Shown here piece by piece: positions 1-11,692 of a stretch of 64,000 nucleotides of DNA. The notes under the pieces are model-generated. The model was not told where the DNA came from. It did not search any database and worked only from the letters and a program-made list of their open reading frames with translations. The translations under genes and the position numbers were made by a program. Source of the DNA: Brienomyrus brachyistius (lineage: Eukaryota; Chordata; Actinopteri; Osteoglossiformes; Mormyridae); contig NC_064538.1 of NCBI RefSeq assembly GCF_023856365.1, forward strand, positions 10,014,435-10,078,434, read 5' to 3'. Each line of letters starts with the position of its first letter. Position 1 is the stretch's first letter.

Positions 1-25
1 TATGTGTGTGTGTGTGTATATGCAC
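1..25. repeat. (TG)n microsatellite at window edge
   Basis: Short run of TG dinucleotides ending in TATATG; it probably continues to the left of the window. Confidence 0.8.
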
Positions 26-552
26 AGTAGGTCGCTTATTGCATCTCGCAAGCCCTGGCTGGGTTGCAGTCCTAGTTTAACCCTGGTCTCTGGCCTGCTG
101 TTTTCCTCCTAGTGAGCAAGACTGTGAAGCTTACAGTGTTCCTTTCCCTCTGCTTTCAGGGCAGTGGTTTCAGCGTGTTGCTGGGTATGTGTGCGCATGT
201 ACTGCCATTCATTGCATACTCTGGTGTGTAATGTTGTTCTCTCATTGTGGTATGTTTCGTATGATCCAGCTAACTGAGAAATCTTGTTTAGTGGAACACC
301 CCCTGAGCTGGCATTTACCTGGAGTGCAAGACCACTAGGGGGCAGGCAATTGTATTGGGCAATTGCCTTGCACTGCCATCTTGGTGCAGCTATATTCAGC
401 ACATTGCATATGGTGACGTAAAATGACATTATATAATAGCAAAAGAAAGCAAAAAAAATTTAAATAATAGCAAACAATCTAAAAAGAGAACGGATATTAC
501 TGGATGTGATCCACACATATTGAAATCATGATTTTGATGTGAGCTGTCTGTT
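26..552. other. Gene-free stretch, nothing recognised
   Basis: Unique-looking AT-rich sequence with several short open frames that lack any domain or splice context. I see no gene, RNA or transposon signature I can support. Confidence 0.5.
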
Positions 553-893
553 ATCCATCCATCCATTTTCCAAACCGCTTATCCTACTGGGTCACGGGGG
601 GTCCGGAGCCTATCCTAAAGCAATGGGCACAAGGCAGGGAACAACCCAGGATGGGGGGCCAGCCCATCTCAGGGCACACTCACACACATGTACACCTATG
701 GGCAATTTAGCAAGTCCAATTAGCCTCAGCATGTTCTTTGACTGTGGCGGGAAACCGGAGTACCTGGAGGAAACCCCACGATGACATGGGGAGAACATGC
801 AAACTCCGCACACATGTAACCCAGGCGGAGACTCAAACCCGGGTCCCAGAGGTGTGAGGCGACAGTGCTAACCACTGCCCCACCATGCCGCCC
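553..893 (-). mobile_element. tRNA-headed SINE with (TGGA)n tail, copy A
   Basis: On the minus strand the element starts with GGGCGGCATGGTGG, carries a pol III A-box-like GCAGTGGTTAGCACTG and a B-box-like GGGTTTGAGTCTCC, and ends in GGATAAGCGGTTTGGAAAA followed by TGGA repeats. Further copies lie at 7254, 19757 and 51891, and fragments at 20666, 54543 and 58262. It is a full-length member of the most abundant SINE family in this window. I do not know its formal family name. Confidence 0.85.
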
Positions 894-1384
894 TGGGTTG
901 GTGCAGTGCGGCTTTCATTTAGTTGAAAGGAACTGTCATGGTTGTTTCTTTGTACTTTCCTCTCTTGATGTCCATGATGCCAACAGACTGCTGTGTCCCA
1001 AGTTTTCTGCTGGTGCCCAGTTAATGATGCCTCTGTCATTTAAAGTGGCTGGTTTGCCTAACTTGAAAGAATAACTGTTTCCATAATAGATAGAAATATA
1101 TTTTGTTGTATGTTTTTAACACCAATTAAATAATCACGAGCCCTGGTATGCTGTAGAGTGTGATAAATGATATACGTGATGGTTACTGAATACAGTAAAA
1201 AGAGCCCTACCTTGAATATTTTTCACTAGCTGCCACTGACTTTGACTTAAAGGATACTCTAAAATATTCATACCCGTTAGGTTTTCTTCAAAGTGGCCCA
1301 TTAGCAGCTAAAAAACACAAAGTGTCAGCTCAGTATCTTTGGAGAGGACATCCTTGGCATCTTTGTCTGTTGAATTTATCATAA
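894..1384. other. Gene-free stretch, nothing recognised
   Basis: AT-rich sequence between a SINE and an LTR-like end. No gene or element signature is supportable. Confidence 0.4.
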
Positions 1385-1492
1385 AGTCAGTAATGTGCTG
1401 GGCAAGGAGACACACGATTATTCGGCCTCACCTTGCCATCTTTATTCATCCATTTTTAATGTCTCTCACATTACTTAGGTTGCACATGCATA
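1385..1492 (-). repeat. LTR-like 3' end, copy 1
   Basis: About 100 bp here are similar in the same orientation to 5079-5212, including a shared TTTAATGTCTCTCACATT block next to CTTAGGTTGC. Read on the minus strand, both have an AATAAAGAT-type poly(A) signal and run towards a ...CA end, as LTRs do. With the integrase relic at 1640-2225 in the same orientation, this is probably the 3' LTR remnant of a decayed Ty3/gypsy-type element. Confidence 0.4.
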
Positions 1493-1639
1493 AGTGCGTA
1501 ATATGAATAATCAGCGTTAACATTTTGGACTTTGTAGGACACTGGTCCAGTCTGTTGTGTCGCTACTGTACTACTAGAATCCGTCATGGTCCACTTCCTG
1601 TCGTGTTACAAAGATACAGCAAATAATTTGCCACAACAG

Positions 1640-2225
1640 ATGTATTAGTGGCATGGTGATCGTGGTGCCCTTTGGTAGATATTGTTTCCATCGTATACCC
1701 TCCCCTGAACTAGGTTTAAGCAAATCCAGCCTGGAACAACTCTACTGGTACCCATTCTGTTGTGCAGTTTGAAGTAGTGTGACACTGTAGTAGTAACAAA
1801 GAATTCATGTCCTCGATACCCCAACCAGTATAGATCAATTTTTTTATACCTGCTTTAAAACTCAGCACGTATCTTTCTGGCAGCTCACTGGTCATGGGAT
1901 GGTCTGGTACGCTGGTAGTGTTAGTAAAGTTCTAAAATTCCACTGATGTGAAAGCTGTGTCATTATCTGTGACAATCAGTTCAGGTAACCCTTAAAAACC
2001 TTGTACTGATATCTTGTGGGGTTAACTGTTGCATGCGAAAGACCTCCAACCACTTGGAATAAGCATCAACCATCACCATAAAACACGCAATTCGGAAATG
2101 TCAATATGGATTCTCTTCCAACACTCTCCCAGAAATTCCCAAGAATGCAACGGTACTTGGGGTGGTGCTTTCTGTTCAGCTTAGCCCAGTGTCTGCTCGA
2201 TATCTTGACAAGGAGCCAAAACAAA
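1640..2225 (-). pseudogene. Ty3/gypsy-type integrase relic
   Basis: Conceptual translation of the minus strand, across several frameshifts and stops, shows the integrase core signature around 2040-2075 (VDAYSKW followed by LEV). Upstream of it, around 2100-2225, is the usual linker that follows the zinc-binding region, and downstream a second core block near 1950-2000 containing the conserved TD. The frame is broken repeatedly, so no protein is made. It is a fossil of an LTR retrotransposon whose LTR ends are probably 1385-1492 and 5079-5212. The borders are approximate because the similarity fades at both ends. Confidence 0.65.
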
Positions 2226-2504
2226 CCGGAAAACAGACTAAACTTAAGACCATTAACTAAATACACAAAAGAACTAAGAGTTAATGGGAATCAGGCTAGA
2301 CAACAGGTGAAGAAATAGCAGGCACTGTAATAATATGCAGAGACAATACACAGCAACATAACATAGAAGCTTAGCACAATGACTGACTGGAGAAATGAAC
2401 AAAGCCAGGCACTTAAATACACTAATGAGGACTAACAAAGGGCAGGGGGGAATCATCAAAACAACCAATCAACAAGACCTTGGAACAAGAAGACATAGGT
2501 GAAC

Positions 2505-3147
2505 TAATGCTGCGTTCCATTTGAACTCGTAACTCATAAATTCAGAGTTCCTAGTCGGAAACTTCAACTGGAATGGTTCTGGAAGTCAGGGGAGTTCAGG
2601 GGAGGAATTGTCACAACGCCGAGTTCAGAATTCAAGATGGCTGCCCCCATTATAAAAAGAAGTTAAAGCTGCAGTTTTATACTGTTTATTGGCACTTATG
2701 TCTTATTTGTGACTCATTAAATCGGTCGTACACACAGTATTGTCCAACAGCTATTTGTGAGTGTGTTGCTATGGTGTTTTATGCTAAAATACTGTGTAAT
2801 GTGTTGTTATCCATTGTTATTGCAAGCAATGGCTAACAATTACCTGGACTAGAACTGGCGCCCATTTCAGTAAGCAGGATTTTTTACTTAAGCAGACAAC
2901 TTGTCGGATTTAAGGCAGTCTGGGCTAAATGTAAGTAAACAAGTAAACAAAGATAAAGGACATTTGAACTCAGGTAAATTGAATCCAACAAGTTACCCGG
3001 GTAAGCAAGAACTCCTGTTTTTGGAAATGGGTCCCTGGTACTGCTAAATTTCTTTCTGACTTCTTGTACTGGAACACTGTTAACTTGTGTGTGATATCAT
3101 TCAAAGTTCTGAGTTACAACCTCCAAGGTAAAAGGAATGCAGCATTA
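2505..3147. mobile_element. MITE-like element with TAATGCTGC inverted ends
   Basis: The left end reads TAATGCTGCGTTCC and the right end, reverse-complemented, reads TAATGCTGCATTCC. A further partly matched inverted stretch (GTAACTC) follows inside. The 643-bp interior has no transposase. The ends are compatible with a TA target duplication flanking ATGCTGCRTTCC. I take it to be a non-autonomous DNA transposon; the superfamily is uncertain. Confidence 0.65.
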
Positions 3148-3224
3148 CTTACAATTAACAAGACCAGGAACCATTCATTAAAAAAAAGCCTTTTTGATAT
3201 GATCCACCTTGCTGCATCTCTGAA

Positions 3225-3721
3225 ATGACACTTCTTTCGACTATGGTTCAGTCTCCCACATCTGTGGCATTTCTTTCCATACTTTTGTGGCTTTTCCCTA
3301 AACTTTATGTACAGTCACAGCTGTTCTGTAGCTATTCAATCTGCAGACAGTTGGCCCACTGTGCACCTCAACATGCGTCATTTCCGCTCTGTGATTTTAC
3401 AGGACATACCTACCTGTTCGTCGCTGAGTTGCTGTTCCCAATTGCCCGATTCCACTTTGTTATAATACCACTAGCAGTTGACCGTGGAGTATTTAGTAGC
3501 AAGGAAGATTCACGAATGGACTTACTGTATTGCACAGGTGGCATCCTGTCACGGTACCACGTGTGAATTCACTGAGCTCCTGAAAGTGACCCTCTTTCGC
3601 AAATGTTTGTTGAAGCTGCATGCCCAGGTGCTTGATTTTATACGCCTGTGGCTATGGAAGTGATTCGAACCCCTGAATTCAATGATTTGGAGGGGTGTCC
3701 CAATACTTTCAATATAATGTA
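3225..3721 (-). mobile_element. Tc1-like DNA transposon relic
   Basis: The right end carries GGGGTGTCCCAATACTTT followed by AATATAATGTA. This is close to the terminal repeat of a widespread fish Tc1-like family, whose consensus as I remember it is TACACTATAT...AAAAGTATTGGGACACC. The preceding 250 bp match the remembered 3' part of that family (the stretch around the CACGTGTGAATTCACTGAG block). The left terminus was not found, so the left border is approximate. The open frames here are remnants, not a gene. Confidence 0.6.
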
Positions 3722-5078
3722 TCGATATAATAAAACCAATATAATGTATGGTACATGGAAGCCCATTTCCCATAAGTCATTATAATGAGAAACTTTTTCA
3801 AAATAATGACTTAATGCATTTCTAATGAGCCACACCTGTTGCCTGTTTTGTCTTACCTCTCGTTTCAGCCCTCGTGTGGATCACTCCAGCTGCCTCTCGT
3901 TTGTACCCTCATCATTGGTGTTATAAAGTGGCTCCCAGTCATGTGTTCCCCAGTAGTCACTGATGTTGCTCTCTGTGTGTGCCCCCTAGAGTGTGTACTC
4001 TGCTTCTGCCTTGTCAAATCCACATCTTCCTGTTTTGACCCCTTGTGGACTTTTGAGTTTGCCTTGCTTCTGTTTTGTTTTCCCCAAAGGCCTTTTCGTT
4101 CCCTCCTAGGCTTGTCCTCACCCCCTTCCTAACCTGGGTGTGACAGAATGACTGGGCATGGCAATGTAAGAGGAGAGCCCTTCGCTCTCTAAATATGACA
4201 AAAGTATTAGCCTGGGTATATCTGTGTTGACGTGGTATAAAAATGCATGTCTATGAACACAATTATTTTTTTTTATGCTGCTAAATACGGGTGTTTTTTT
4301 GTTATCTAGAGGGTAAAAATGCCATGTGGAGATGTATTCTGTCTCCCAATTTATACCCCAACGGTGCTCGGGAACTGTTTGGTCGGAACAACAGGTTTTC
4401 ACGCTTGTGTTCTGTGGAACTCTCTTTATCGGAGTATCTCTACATTCCGATTGTCATATTTCATTAGCATAAAGTTAAACAGGCTCCCACATTGTGACGT
4501 TACGCGCCGCACCGCGCCGCGCCGCTCCACTGCCTGTCAATGCGCCCTCCCATAGAGAATGAACGACTACCGGTCGCTCTGACGCTCTCGCCGCTCTCGG
4601 TTTGAATGTACCTTAATGCTCTAGCGGATGTCAGCGTGTCTTCGGCTAGTAATTGCCGTTGGTAAGGTTCACTCCGTATGCCACACATAAAACGGTTGTA
4701 CAAAGTGTGATCCACAGTATCCCTGATTCACAGTTAACTGCACACAGCTTCAGTTCCGTGGCAAACTAATTAACAGTTTGATTAGGCATCCAGCGATGAA
4801 ATCTAAAACGCTCAGCAATCATTAAGCGTTTAGGCGGAAAATGCCCTTTTATAAAATAGCAATAATCTGTCGCGGGACCCATAATACTATGCAGAGTGGC
4901 CACGTACTTGTCTACAGCATTGTCTTTAACCTAATAAAACAACTCTATGTGCTCCACATACTACGATTCGGCTTAGTGTTTAAACTCATCTAATTTCTAG
5001 ATCCATCAATTTCTGGAAACGTCTGCCAAACACTTACTGCAGTTAAGTCAAACTGAATTTATCTTCATTACTAGCTGT
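3722..5078. other. Gene-free stretch with CpG-rich patch at about 4495-4610
   Basis: No gene supported. Positions 4495-4610 contain an unusually CpG-dense run (repeated CGCCGC/GCGCCGC) inside AT-rich surroundings, which looks more like a repeat end than a promoter because no exon follows. The rest is unremarkable. Confidence 0.4.
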
Positions 5079-5212
5079 GATGTACTGGGCAGGGGGACAC
5101 ACGTACAGTTATTCGGAGACATGGTTTCAAAATGCTATCTTTATTCCCAAACAACTCTTGCCATCTTTTAATGTCTCTCACATTGCTTAGGTTGCGCGTG
5201 CATTGATACATC
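5079..5212 (-). repeat. LTR-like 3' end, copy 2
   Basis: About 110 bp match 1385-1492 in the same orientation. On the minus strand the segment contains GGGAATAAAGATAGC, a typical poly(A) signal of the R region, and ends ...GTACATCACA, i.e. the CA of an LTR terminus. It could be the 5' LTR of the relic at 1.4-2.2 kb or an independent solo LTR. Confidence 0.4.
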
Positions 5213-6729
5213 TGCTACAGCAACGCAATTGGAACATATCACCTGCAACACTAACAAAACTATTAGTATAAGCTCAATATATCACGACGCACAATGGTTT
5301 TCCCACATTTCTCCGTGGCAAATTCCAACAAACAGATCCACAAAATTAATCAGCCAAAAATGCTTAAAAAAAGTTCCTTTTGCCACTTGTAAATCAGTAC
5401 AAAGAAAAAAAGTGTTATAACTTGTTTAAAATGGTCTGTTAATAATTTACGAAGTGTTACAAACTAATTATAATAACCAGATTATAAACCTTTCATAAAC
5501 CCTTTATATGGGTAGCCTTATTGTAAAGTGGCACCAAAAAGCTGAGCCCAATAGCCCTGTGTGATAATAAGTGTTAAAATGAGCCAATGCACAAGTGGCA
5601 CCCAGATTAATTAGAAGCATTAGCTAAAATTGAAGCAATGAACAAATATTCAAGCAACAATCATTTGAATAGAAAAGTATAGTCTGCACTCTGCAAACTA
5701 TGAAAGATAAATACTTGGACTTTGCTGCTCGTCCTATGTACTTCAGAGCTTCACCTCTACTGAAAACTGATTTACGGATGACTCCCTATTAAGAGCCAAT
5801 CTTGACTTGGGAGCTGAAAACTTATTTATACGCAATTTCTTCCATAACATATGCAGCTAAACTGCAATATTGTAATTGCATAATTGGAACACTAGGTGGT
5901 GTTACATTCCACTTTGTTTGCAAAGGAATTGGATTGAGTAAATGTAAGGTTAAATATAGCACCCTCTGTTGTGAACATTTAGTGTGTTGGGCATGAAATT
6001 AAAGATTTAAGAAAAGAAGAAAAGCTTGATCTTAAAAAGCTTTTGTAAATATAATGTAAAATTTTTGCTTTGTTGTTTTGGCTGCTCTGTCCCAACTCTT
6101 CCAATTAACCGTTTTTTTTTATTGCACCATTTAACATAACACAAAGTTTTACAATAAAGCATTTGTTATAACCCATATCAAAATACTTTATGTTTTCTAC
6201 ATGAGGAAGAGTAATCTTCTCAGAATCTGATGGTATCTATATTACTATCAGAGGACTCATTGAATCCTCCCCATACTTTTAGTTTTGATTACTAATACAT
6301 TAATGTTATGCCTATCCCATGCATTAAAATCTCATGTAGTATCTATGTAGTTTGTATGTCGGTTTCATGCAGAATGTATGCAATTAATATACTGTTTGCA
6401 CTGGGCCTGTGTTCAGGTTTTGTGCAAGTTGCAAGGGGACTGTATGGAGACCTTCTGAATGTATTTGGATTGTTCCACCTATTACACATATTATGCATGC
6501 TTGATTTATCTAAAGCATTGTTCAGTCTCTGGTACATAATGCATCTTTTTTCAGCAATTTTTTGTTATTGAACGACTGTGTTCATGTTATGAATGACTGT
6601 GTGTTTAAGTAATGCCCATGCTGAAGTTCGATACTTGCATGGTAAACAACTGGAGATTCTTTAAATGAAGCTTATTCTGCCACTTGCACTTTTTCTTTTC
6701 TCAAATCCTGTCTTGTTCTTCATATTCAC
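5213..6729. other. Gene-free stretch, nothing recognised
   Basis: AT-rich sequence with scattered short open frames. No motif, splice pattern or repeat family that I can support. Confidence 0.4.
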
Positions 6730-6872
6730 AGTTCAGAGAGAAGCTTGGGGTCCAAGTGCAGGCCAGCTATTTTCCCATAGGACCAGCTGGCAGGTAACTA
6801 TTCTATTCAAACCAGCAACCTTCCAATAAAAGGCACACAGACCTAACCAGCTGAGCAACACACCACCCCAAA
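6730..6872 (-). mobile_element. tRNA-derived SINE, truncated
   Basis: On the minus strand the head reads GCTCAGCTGGTTAGGTC (A-box-like) and then GGTTGCTGGTTTGAATAGA (B-box-like), the layout of a tRNA-derived pol III promoter. The body ends near 6730. Its head directly abuts the 3' end of the next SINE. Confidence 0.6.
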
Positions 6873-7117
6873 ACCTGATATAGCTGCTAATTTTTAATCC
6901 ATTAAGACCATCAGTGTCAGTGTTTTGTGGAAACCAACAGCACTTGTTATTCAGCATGTGTCCGCTGCATTTAATCCATACGTGACATAGCAGGGGGCAG
7001 CTAGTTCAGCACCCAAGGGGCAGTGCTTGGGGACGGTACTTTGCTGGTCGGATTTGAACCAGCAATCATTTGATTACACATGTGCTTCCCTAACCATTAG
7101 GCCACCACTGCCCCCAA
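6873..7117 (-). mobile_element. tRNA-derived SINE
   Basis: On the minus strand: GTGGCCTAATGGTTAGGGAAG (A box), then GATTGCTGGTTCAAATCCG (B box), then a body containing AGTACCGTCCCCAAGCAC and GGATTAAATGCAGCGGAC. This matches, from memory, a very common teleost tRNA-derived SINE. It lies head-to-tail with the SINE at 6730-6872, forming a dimeric arrangement. Confidence 0.75.
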
Positions 7118-7253
7118 AAAAGTTTTTGTGTTAGACCTTAACAATCAGCAGCAACAACATACTAGTTTGTGCCATGCTGAAATATTCATATTATTATCTT
7201 ATTTTTGAAGAAACTTTTTGCATGTAACTACTGCTTCACTGTTACCATCATGG

Positions 7254-7604
7254 GGGCGGCATGGTGGTGCAGTGGTTAGCATTGTTGCCTCACACCTCTG
7301 GGACCCGGGTTCAAATCTCCGCCTGGGTCACATGTGTGTGGAGTTTGCATGTTCTCCCCATGTCGTCGTGGGGTTTCCTCCGGGTACTCCGGTTTCCCCC
7401 CACAGTCCAAAAACATGCTGAGGCTAATTGGAGTTACTAAATTGCCCGCATGTGTGGGTGAATGGTGTGTGAGTGTGCCCTGTGATGGGCTGGCCCTCCA
7501 TCCTGGGTTGTTCCCTGCCTCGTGCCCATTGCTTCCAGGATAGGCTCCGGACCCCCCGCGACCCAGTAGGATAAGCGGTTAAGAAAATGGATGGATGGAT
7601 GGAT
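7254..7604 (+). mobile_element. tRNA-headed SINE with (TGGA)n tail, copy B, full length
   Basis: Complete copy with head GGGGCGGCATGGTGGTGCAG, A box GCAGTGGTTAGC, B box GGGTTCAAATCTCC and tail GGATAAGCGG...AAAATGGATGGATGG. It is flanked by a near-perfect 13-bp direct repeat GTTACC(A/G)TCATGG at 7241-7253 and 7605-7617. That is a target-site duplication of the length expected for LINE-driven retrotransposition. Confidence 0.9.
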
Positions 7605-7617
7605 GTTACCGTCATGG

Positions 7618-9953
7618 TTTTCATACATAGTAATGGGTTTTTTTATCATGCATAAATTCTGTACTATATTCTCAATCTGTACATATTTGTATTTTGTAAA
7701 TTCCTGATAAAATTTGATTAACATCTAGAAAGATATACAGGATTATAACAGACTTTAATGCAATACAAAGATAAAGCTCTGTTACCAAAAGAGCATCCTT
7801 TCAGTTATTTATAAAAACAAATATCAAATAAAATTTGAGGAGTAAAATCACAGGATAAATATATCAGTTTTTTTGTCTGGTAAAGGTAAGTCAAAAGGTA
7901 AAGTCAGGCATTACCTCTGCACTACAAACCATTGAACTTCATAGATCTGCTTCTGTAAGACTCTTGTAATAAATTGTTTTAAGTGTTCAATCCAGAATAT
8001 TCTTTATTTTATAAACAGTATTTTGTATTGTGCTTCTATTCTCTCTTGTCCAGTTGTGAACCTTCAGGCATACACCATATGTATGCTTTGTACATGACAA
8101 ATGGCACATAAGACTGATACTGCGTCACTCGATTCAAATGAAATGTTCGGTGGACCATGAGCTGCACCTTGCGGTCTTAAAGGAGCACACACATTCACCT
8201 TCATGGCTTCTAACTTAATATCTCTTAATCTTTGATCACTACCGTTTTCTCTGTATTGCTGTATCTACATGCCAAGTCTTCTTCAGCTTAAATGTACCAT
8301 TTCTCTGTTGTATTTAATAGCTGTACTGAACTGTCACCTTATTTGAATTTTGCTTTAGTTATGTTAACTCTTTGTTGCTTGATTCTTGTTGTCCTTCAGA
8401 GAGCTTCACATTAAACACTCCTACACCCTTTCTCAGCGACTTCATGCCTAAGCACTGACTGTCTGAGTCACTGACTCATCAAAACGGAGCATCTTTGGGC
8501 AGTGGGATAAAAATGAAAAACCTGTAGAAAGCGTGAACACAGACAAAAGAGAATTAGGTTAAAAAGCCAGAATCCTGAATTTTCATTCGTGAGAGTACAA
8601 TGCTGTATAATGATGTACAATGTACTCATTATTGTTATATTTAATGTTGTATTATTGTTGTATTTAATGTTGGTAATGTCTTACTCTGTGTAATAGGTAC
8701 TCCAATTCATCCAGGCTAGTCCACATCTTCAAGCCTACCATTTCCCAGAAGTCTTTGCCAGTCCTCCATCTTGTTACAGCAGCCTATAAAGCAAGAAGAG
8801 GCAGAAGACCCAGGTCCCTCTTTGCTCACTTGGCGCCATTTTGAATCCATTAGACTACGACTTCGGTTCTATCCCTTTGTTTTGTTTGCTAGGTTTTGTA
8901 TTGGAGCTCTGGTATTTACTCACCTCTGTTTATTGGTGTTTTAGTTAACCAACTGTGTAAAATATACAATTCCTATTATATGAAATTACAAAATACAGGA
9001 TTTGCACACACAATAACATCAGAACACACAGTACAAATGCAGTGTACAGTGCAAGTATCAGCCATGGCAGAAAACTGAACTGGATAGTAATTAATCATAT
9101 CATACATTAGATACAATTCTGATATACTAGTAAAAAGTTAAGAATAAATAAAATGTGTAAAGCCTAACCTCTACATAGGGTTGCCAAGTCTTGTCGAGTT
9201 TGTCAGTGGAACCTTGTAAAGTGAACTTTCTCTGGTTTGAGGTGCTGCTCAACGTCTGACGTCTTTGGTCAGCGAAATGTAAGACTACAAAAAGTCTATT
9301 CAGATGGTTCACACAGATTTACTGATGTGGGGTGGCAACAGGGGTGGCTGCGTGTTTTTCTAGGGAACACATGGCAGAAGGATCTCTAGGTGGCTTTCTG
9401 GCCGTAGAATGTGAGATGGGATGTAGGTCTTGAAGAGCAACTCAGTGGAGATGGGCGCTGTTCCATTGAAAGCTGTGAAATCCAGCACCCAGGAACTTGT
9501 TAATTAAAATTAAAATTGAAAAGCATTTCCTTTCAGCATGTTGTGATTTAATATATCATTGTAATGTGTACAAGACTGATTCATGAAGGACCAGACACAG
9601 TTACTTTTGCTTTGAAATTAGTTGGGAGAGAGACTCCAGGGGACGATTTAAAAAGGTAGGCAAGGTCCGAGGGCTGAAAGGCGCAGTGTAAACAATCCTT
9701 AAGAAACGGGAGTTTAATGTCCCATTAAAAAAAAAAGTCACCATATAAGCCACAGATGAATCACTAATTAAACTGGGACACGAATCTTTATCCTCACACT
9801 TATCTAACTGCCAGTATGAAATTGGTAACCATGAAGTTTGTTTTAGACCTGACTGAATTTGTATTGACCAAAAGCTGTTTGCTTTCAGATAAAGAATACT
9901 TTCTACAGACTCATGAGAAAACAACCCCCAACAAGGGAGGCTGTATGAATAAA
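7618..9953. other. Gene-free stretch, nothing recognised
   Basis: AT-rich intergenic sequence. A somewhat GC-richer patch at about 8700-8880 contains CCTATAAAGCAAG but no coding exon follows, so I do not call a promoter. Confidence 0.4.
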
Positions 9954-10433
9954 TACAGCTCTGGACAAGATTAAGAGACCACAGCAAAATTTCTCAAATT
10001 ATGGGTAAGGTATTCACATTTTTTTGCAAACTCCAGCCTGGCTCTTCCCAGCTTCTCATTGATGAAGGGCTTTTTGCTTTTTGCGTCTTCAGTCCTGCTT
10101 CTAAAAGCCTGTCATGAATTGTCCTATCAGTGCACTTCACACCACTTCATGTTTCCCATTCATTTTGAAGGTTACTTGAGGTCATCCTCTGATTTATAAA
10201 GCACTGTCACATTACGGTCATCCCTGGCATTAGAAAGTTGCTTCTGCCATCTACCTGGCTGGTTTTTGGTTATCGCCAGTGTCTCCTGTTTCATCTTATT
10301 CTTGTGTATTGCTGTCTTAAAAACTTTGAGCCTGGAAACAGCCTGCCTTGCAGTGTAGTCTTCTGCCAGCAGAACCAGGATTAAACCATGATGTAAAACT
10401 TAATTATTTTCTTAATTTTTTTCCAGAGCTCTA
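9954..10433. mobile_element. Tc1-like DNA transposon, internally deleted
   Basis: Left end TACAGCTCTGGACAAGATTA followed by AGAGACCAC; right end, reverse-complemented, TATAGAGCTCTGGAAAAAAA followed by TTAAG. This is the terminal repeat of a common fish Tc1-like family. Only about 480 bp lie between the ends. The segment 10215-10385 on the minus strand corresponds to the N-terminal helix-turn-helix part of the transposase and is matched again at 35490-35745. The frame is broken. Confidence 0.75.
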
Positions 10434-11688
10434 TATGAAACATACTCACTATTTGTGTTTTTAGAAATGATGAAACCTTCTAAAAGTGAAACTTTGATGC
10501 TTATATAGCGTTCACCTATAATTGTTCAGTTGATGTTTTTTATTAAACAAATTGCAACTTTTACCATCTATGAAGATACACACACCCACAGCATTCAGTG
10601 CAGAGCTACCTATGAAATCATGATAGATTTACAAGGCACAGTGTCTCTGACTGACTGGACTGCTATGAGTGGCTGGCAGGGCCAGCAGAGGGTGAAACAG
10701 AAGGTGAGAGACTCTATGGATTTGATCCTACCTGATCCATTCTGTTAATCACTCCTACTTTACACTTAAATTCGGAAAGATCAATAATAAAATCTGGCAA
10801 TGTGAATTTACATGTGACACGATTGAGTCAGCTAGCTGAGCTATCTTTCCCACAATGGCATAGTTTTACATTCAACCACGTAACAAAAAGTCCTGCTCCC
10901 TTGTGAAAGGTACCAAAGCAACACCTCACATCAGAATAGGTAGACACGCTATAGAAGGAATGTCCCAAAGCACCCAGAATGGTTTAATGATTTATGGAGG
11001 TCTTAGAAGGTGCTGTTAGACTTTGGGGCAAAACACAAGCCACATTGTACCATGTCATCAACTCCCAGGACCTACAGTGGGGTCATCACAGAAGTGACAT
11101 CAGTGACATCAGTGATCTATTTCTGCCCTTCTCCCCCTGCATGGGGATGAGCAGAAAGGCCTGTCTGCCTCATAACCCTGTTAATGTCTGCCTTTTCGGG
11201 TCAGATAGGGTGCAGGGATTCTCATTACCTGGGTTCTTCATTTTTTTCCCAGTACAGTTTAAACAGTCTTGTCAACATCCTCAGACTTACCCTGAAACTG
11301 ATTTCAAAGGGATATCATGTATGAAAAAAGTATGGGGTGGTTGTTGTGAGAAACAATGGCCAACTGGAATGTTATAAACATGGGTCAGTACAGCAGAGAG
11401 CCTGAGGTGAGCCTGAAAGAATCCCTCTTTCTTACTTGAAGGTTGGCATTGACCTATAAACACAGCAGGAGAATCTGCCAGGTAGATATCTGGCTTTAAA
11501 CAAAGGGCATCTTTTGAGGAACACATTGATAAATAAAATCAATAGTGCATGATTTCTGGGACATCTCCTCTATATGTCCAGAATGATAATTCAATGACAT
11601 CCAGTTGTTCACTTGTACAAAGCATCTGAATAACTCTCACCTGCATGAGATTCCTGCATGACAACATAAAACATATAAATGTGCTTGT
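10434..11688. other. Gene-free stretch, nothing recognised
   Basis: No gene, RNA or repeat that I can support. It contains a short internal duplication, GTGACATCAGTGACATCAGTG, at about 11095-11115. Confidence 0.4.
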
Positions 11689-11692
11689 TTAT

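Noticed and set aside
7021..7117. Possible tRNA gene on the minus strand
   Set aside because: A- and B-box motifs are present, but the acceptor and anticodon stems do not pair and a SINE body follows.
9601..9987. 128-codon minus-strand open frame
   Set aside because: It starts inside the terminal repeat of the Tc1-like element at 9954, has no domain and looks like a chance frame in AT-rich DNA.
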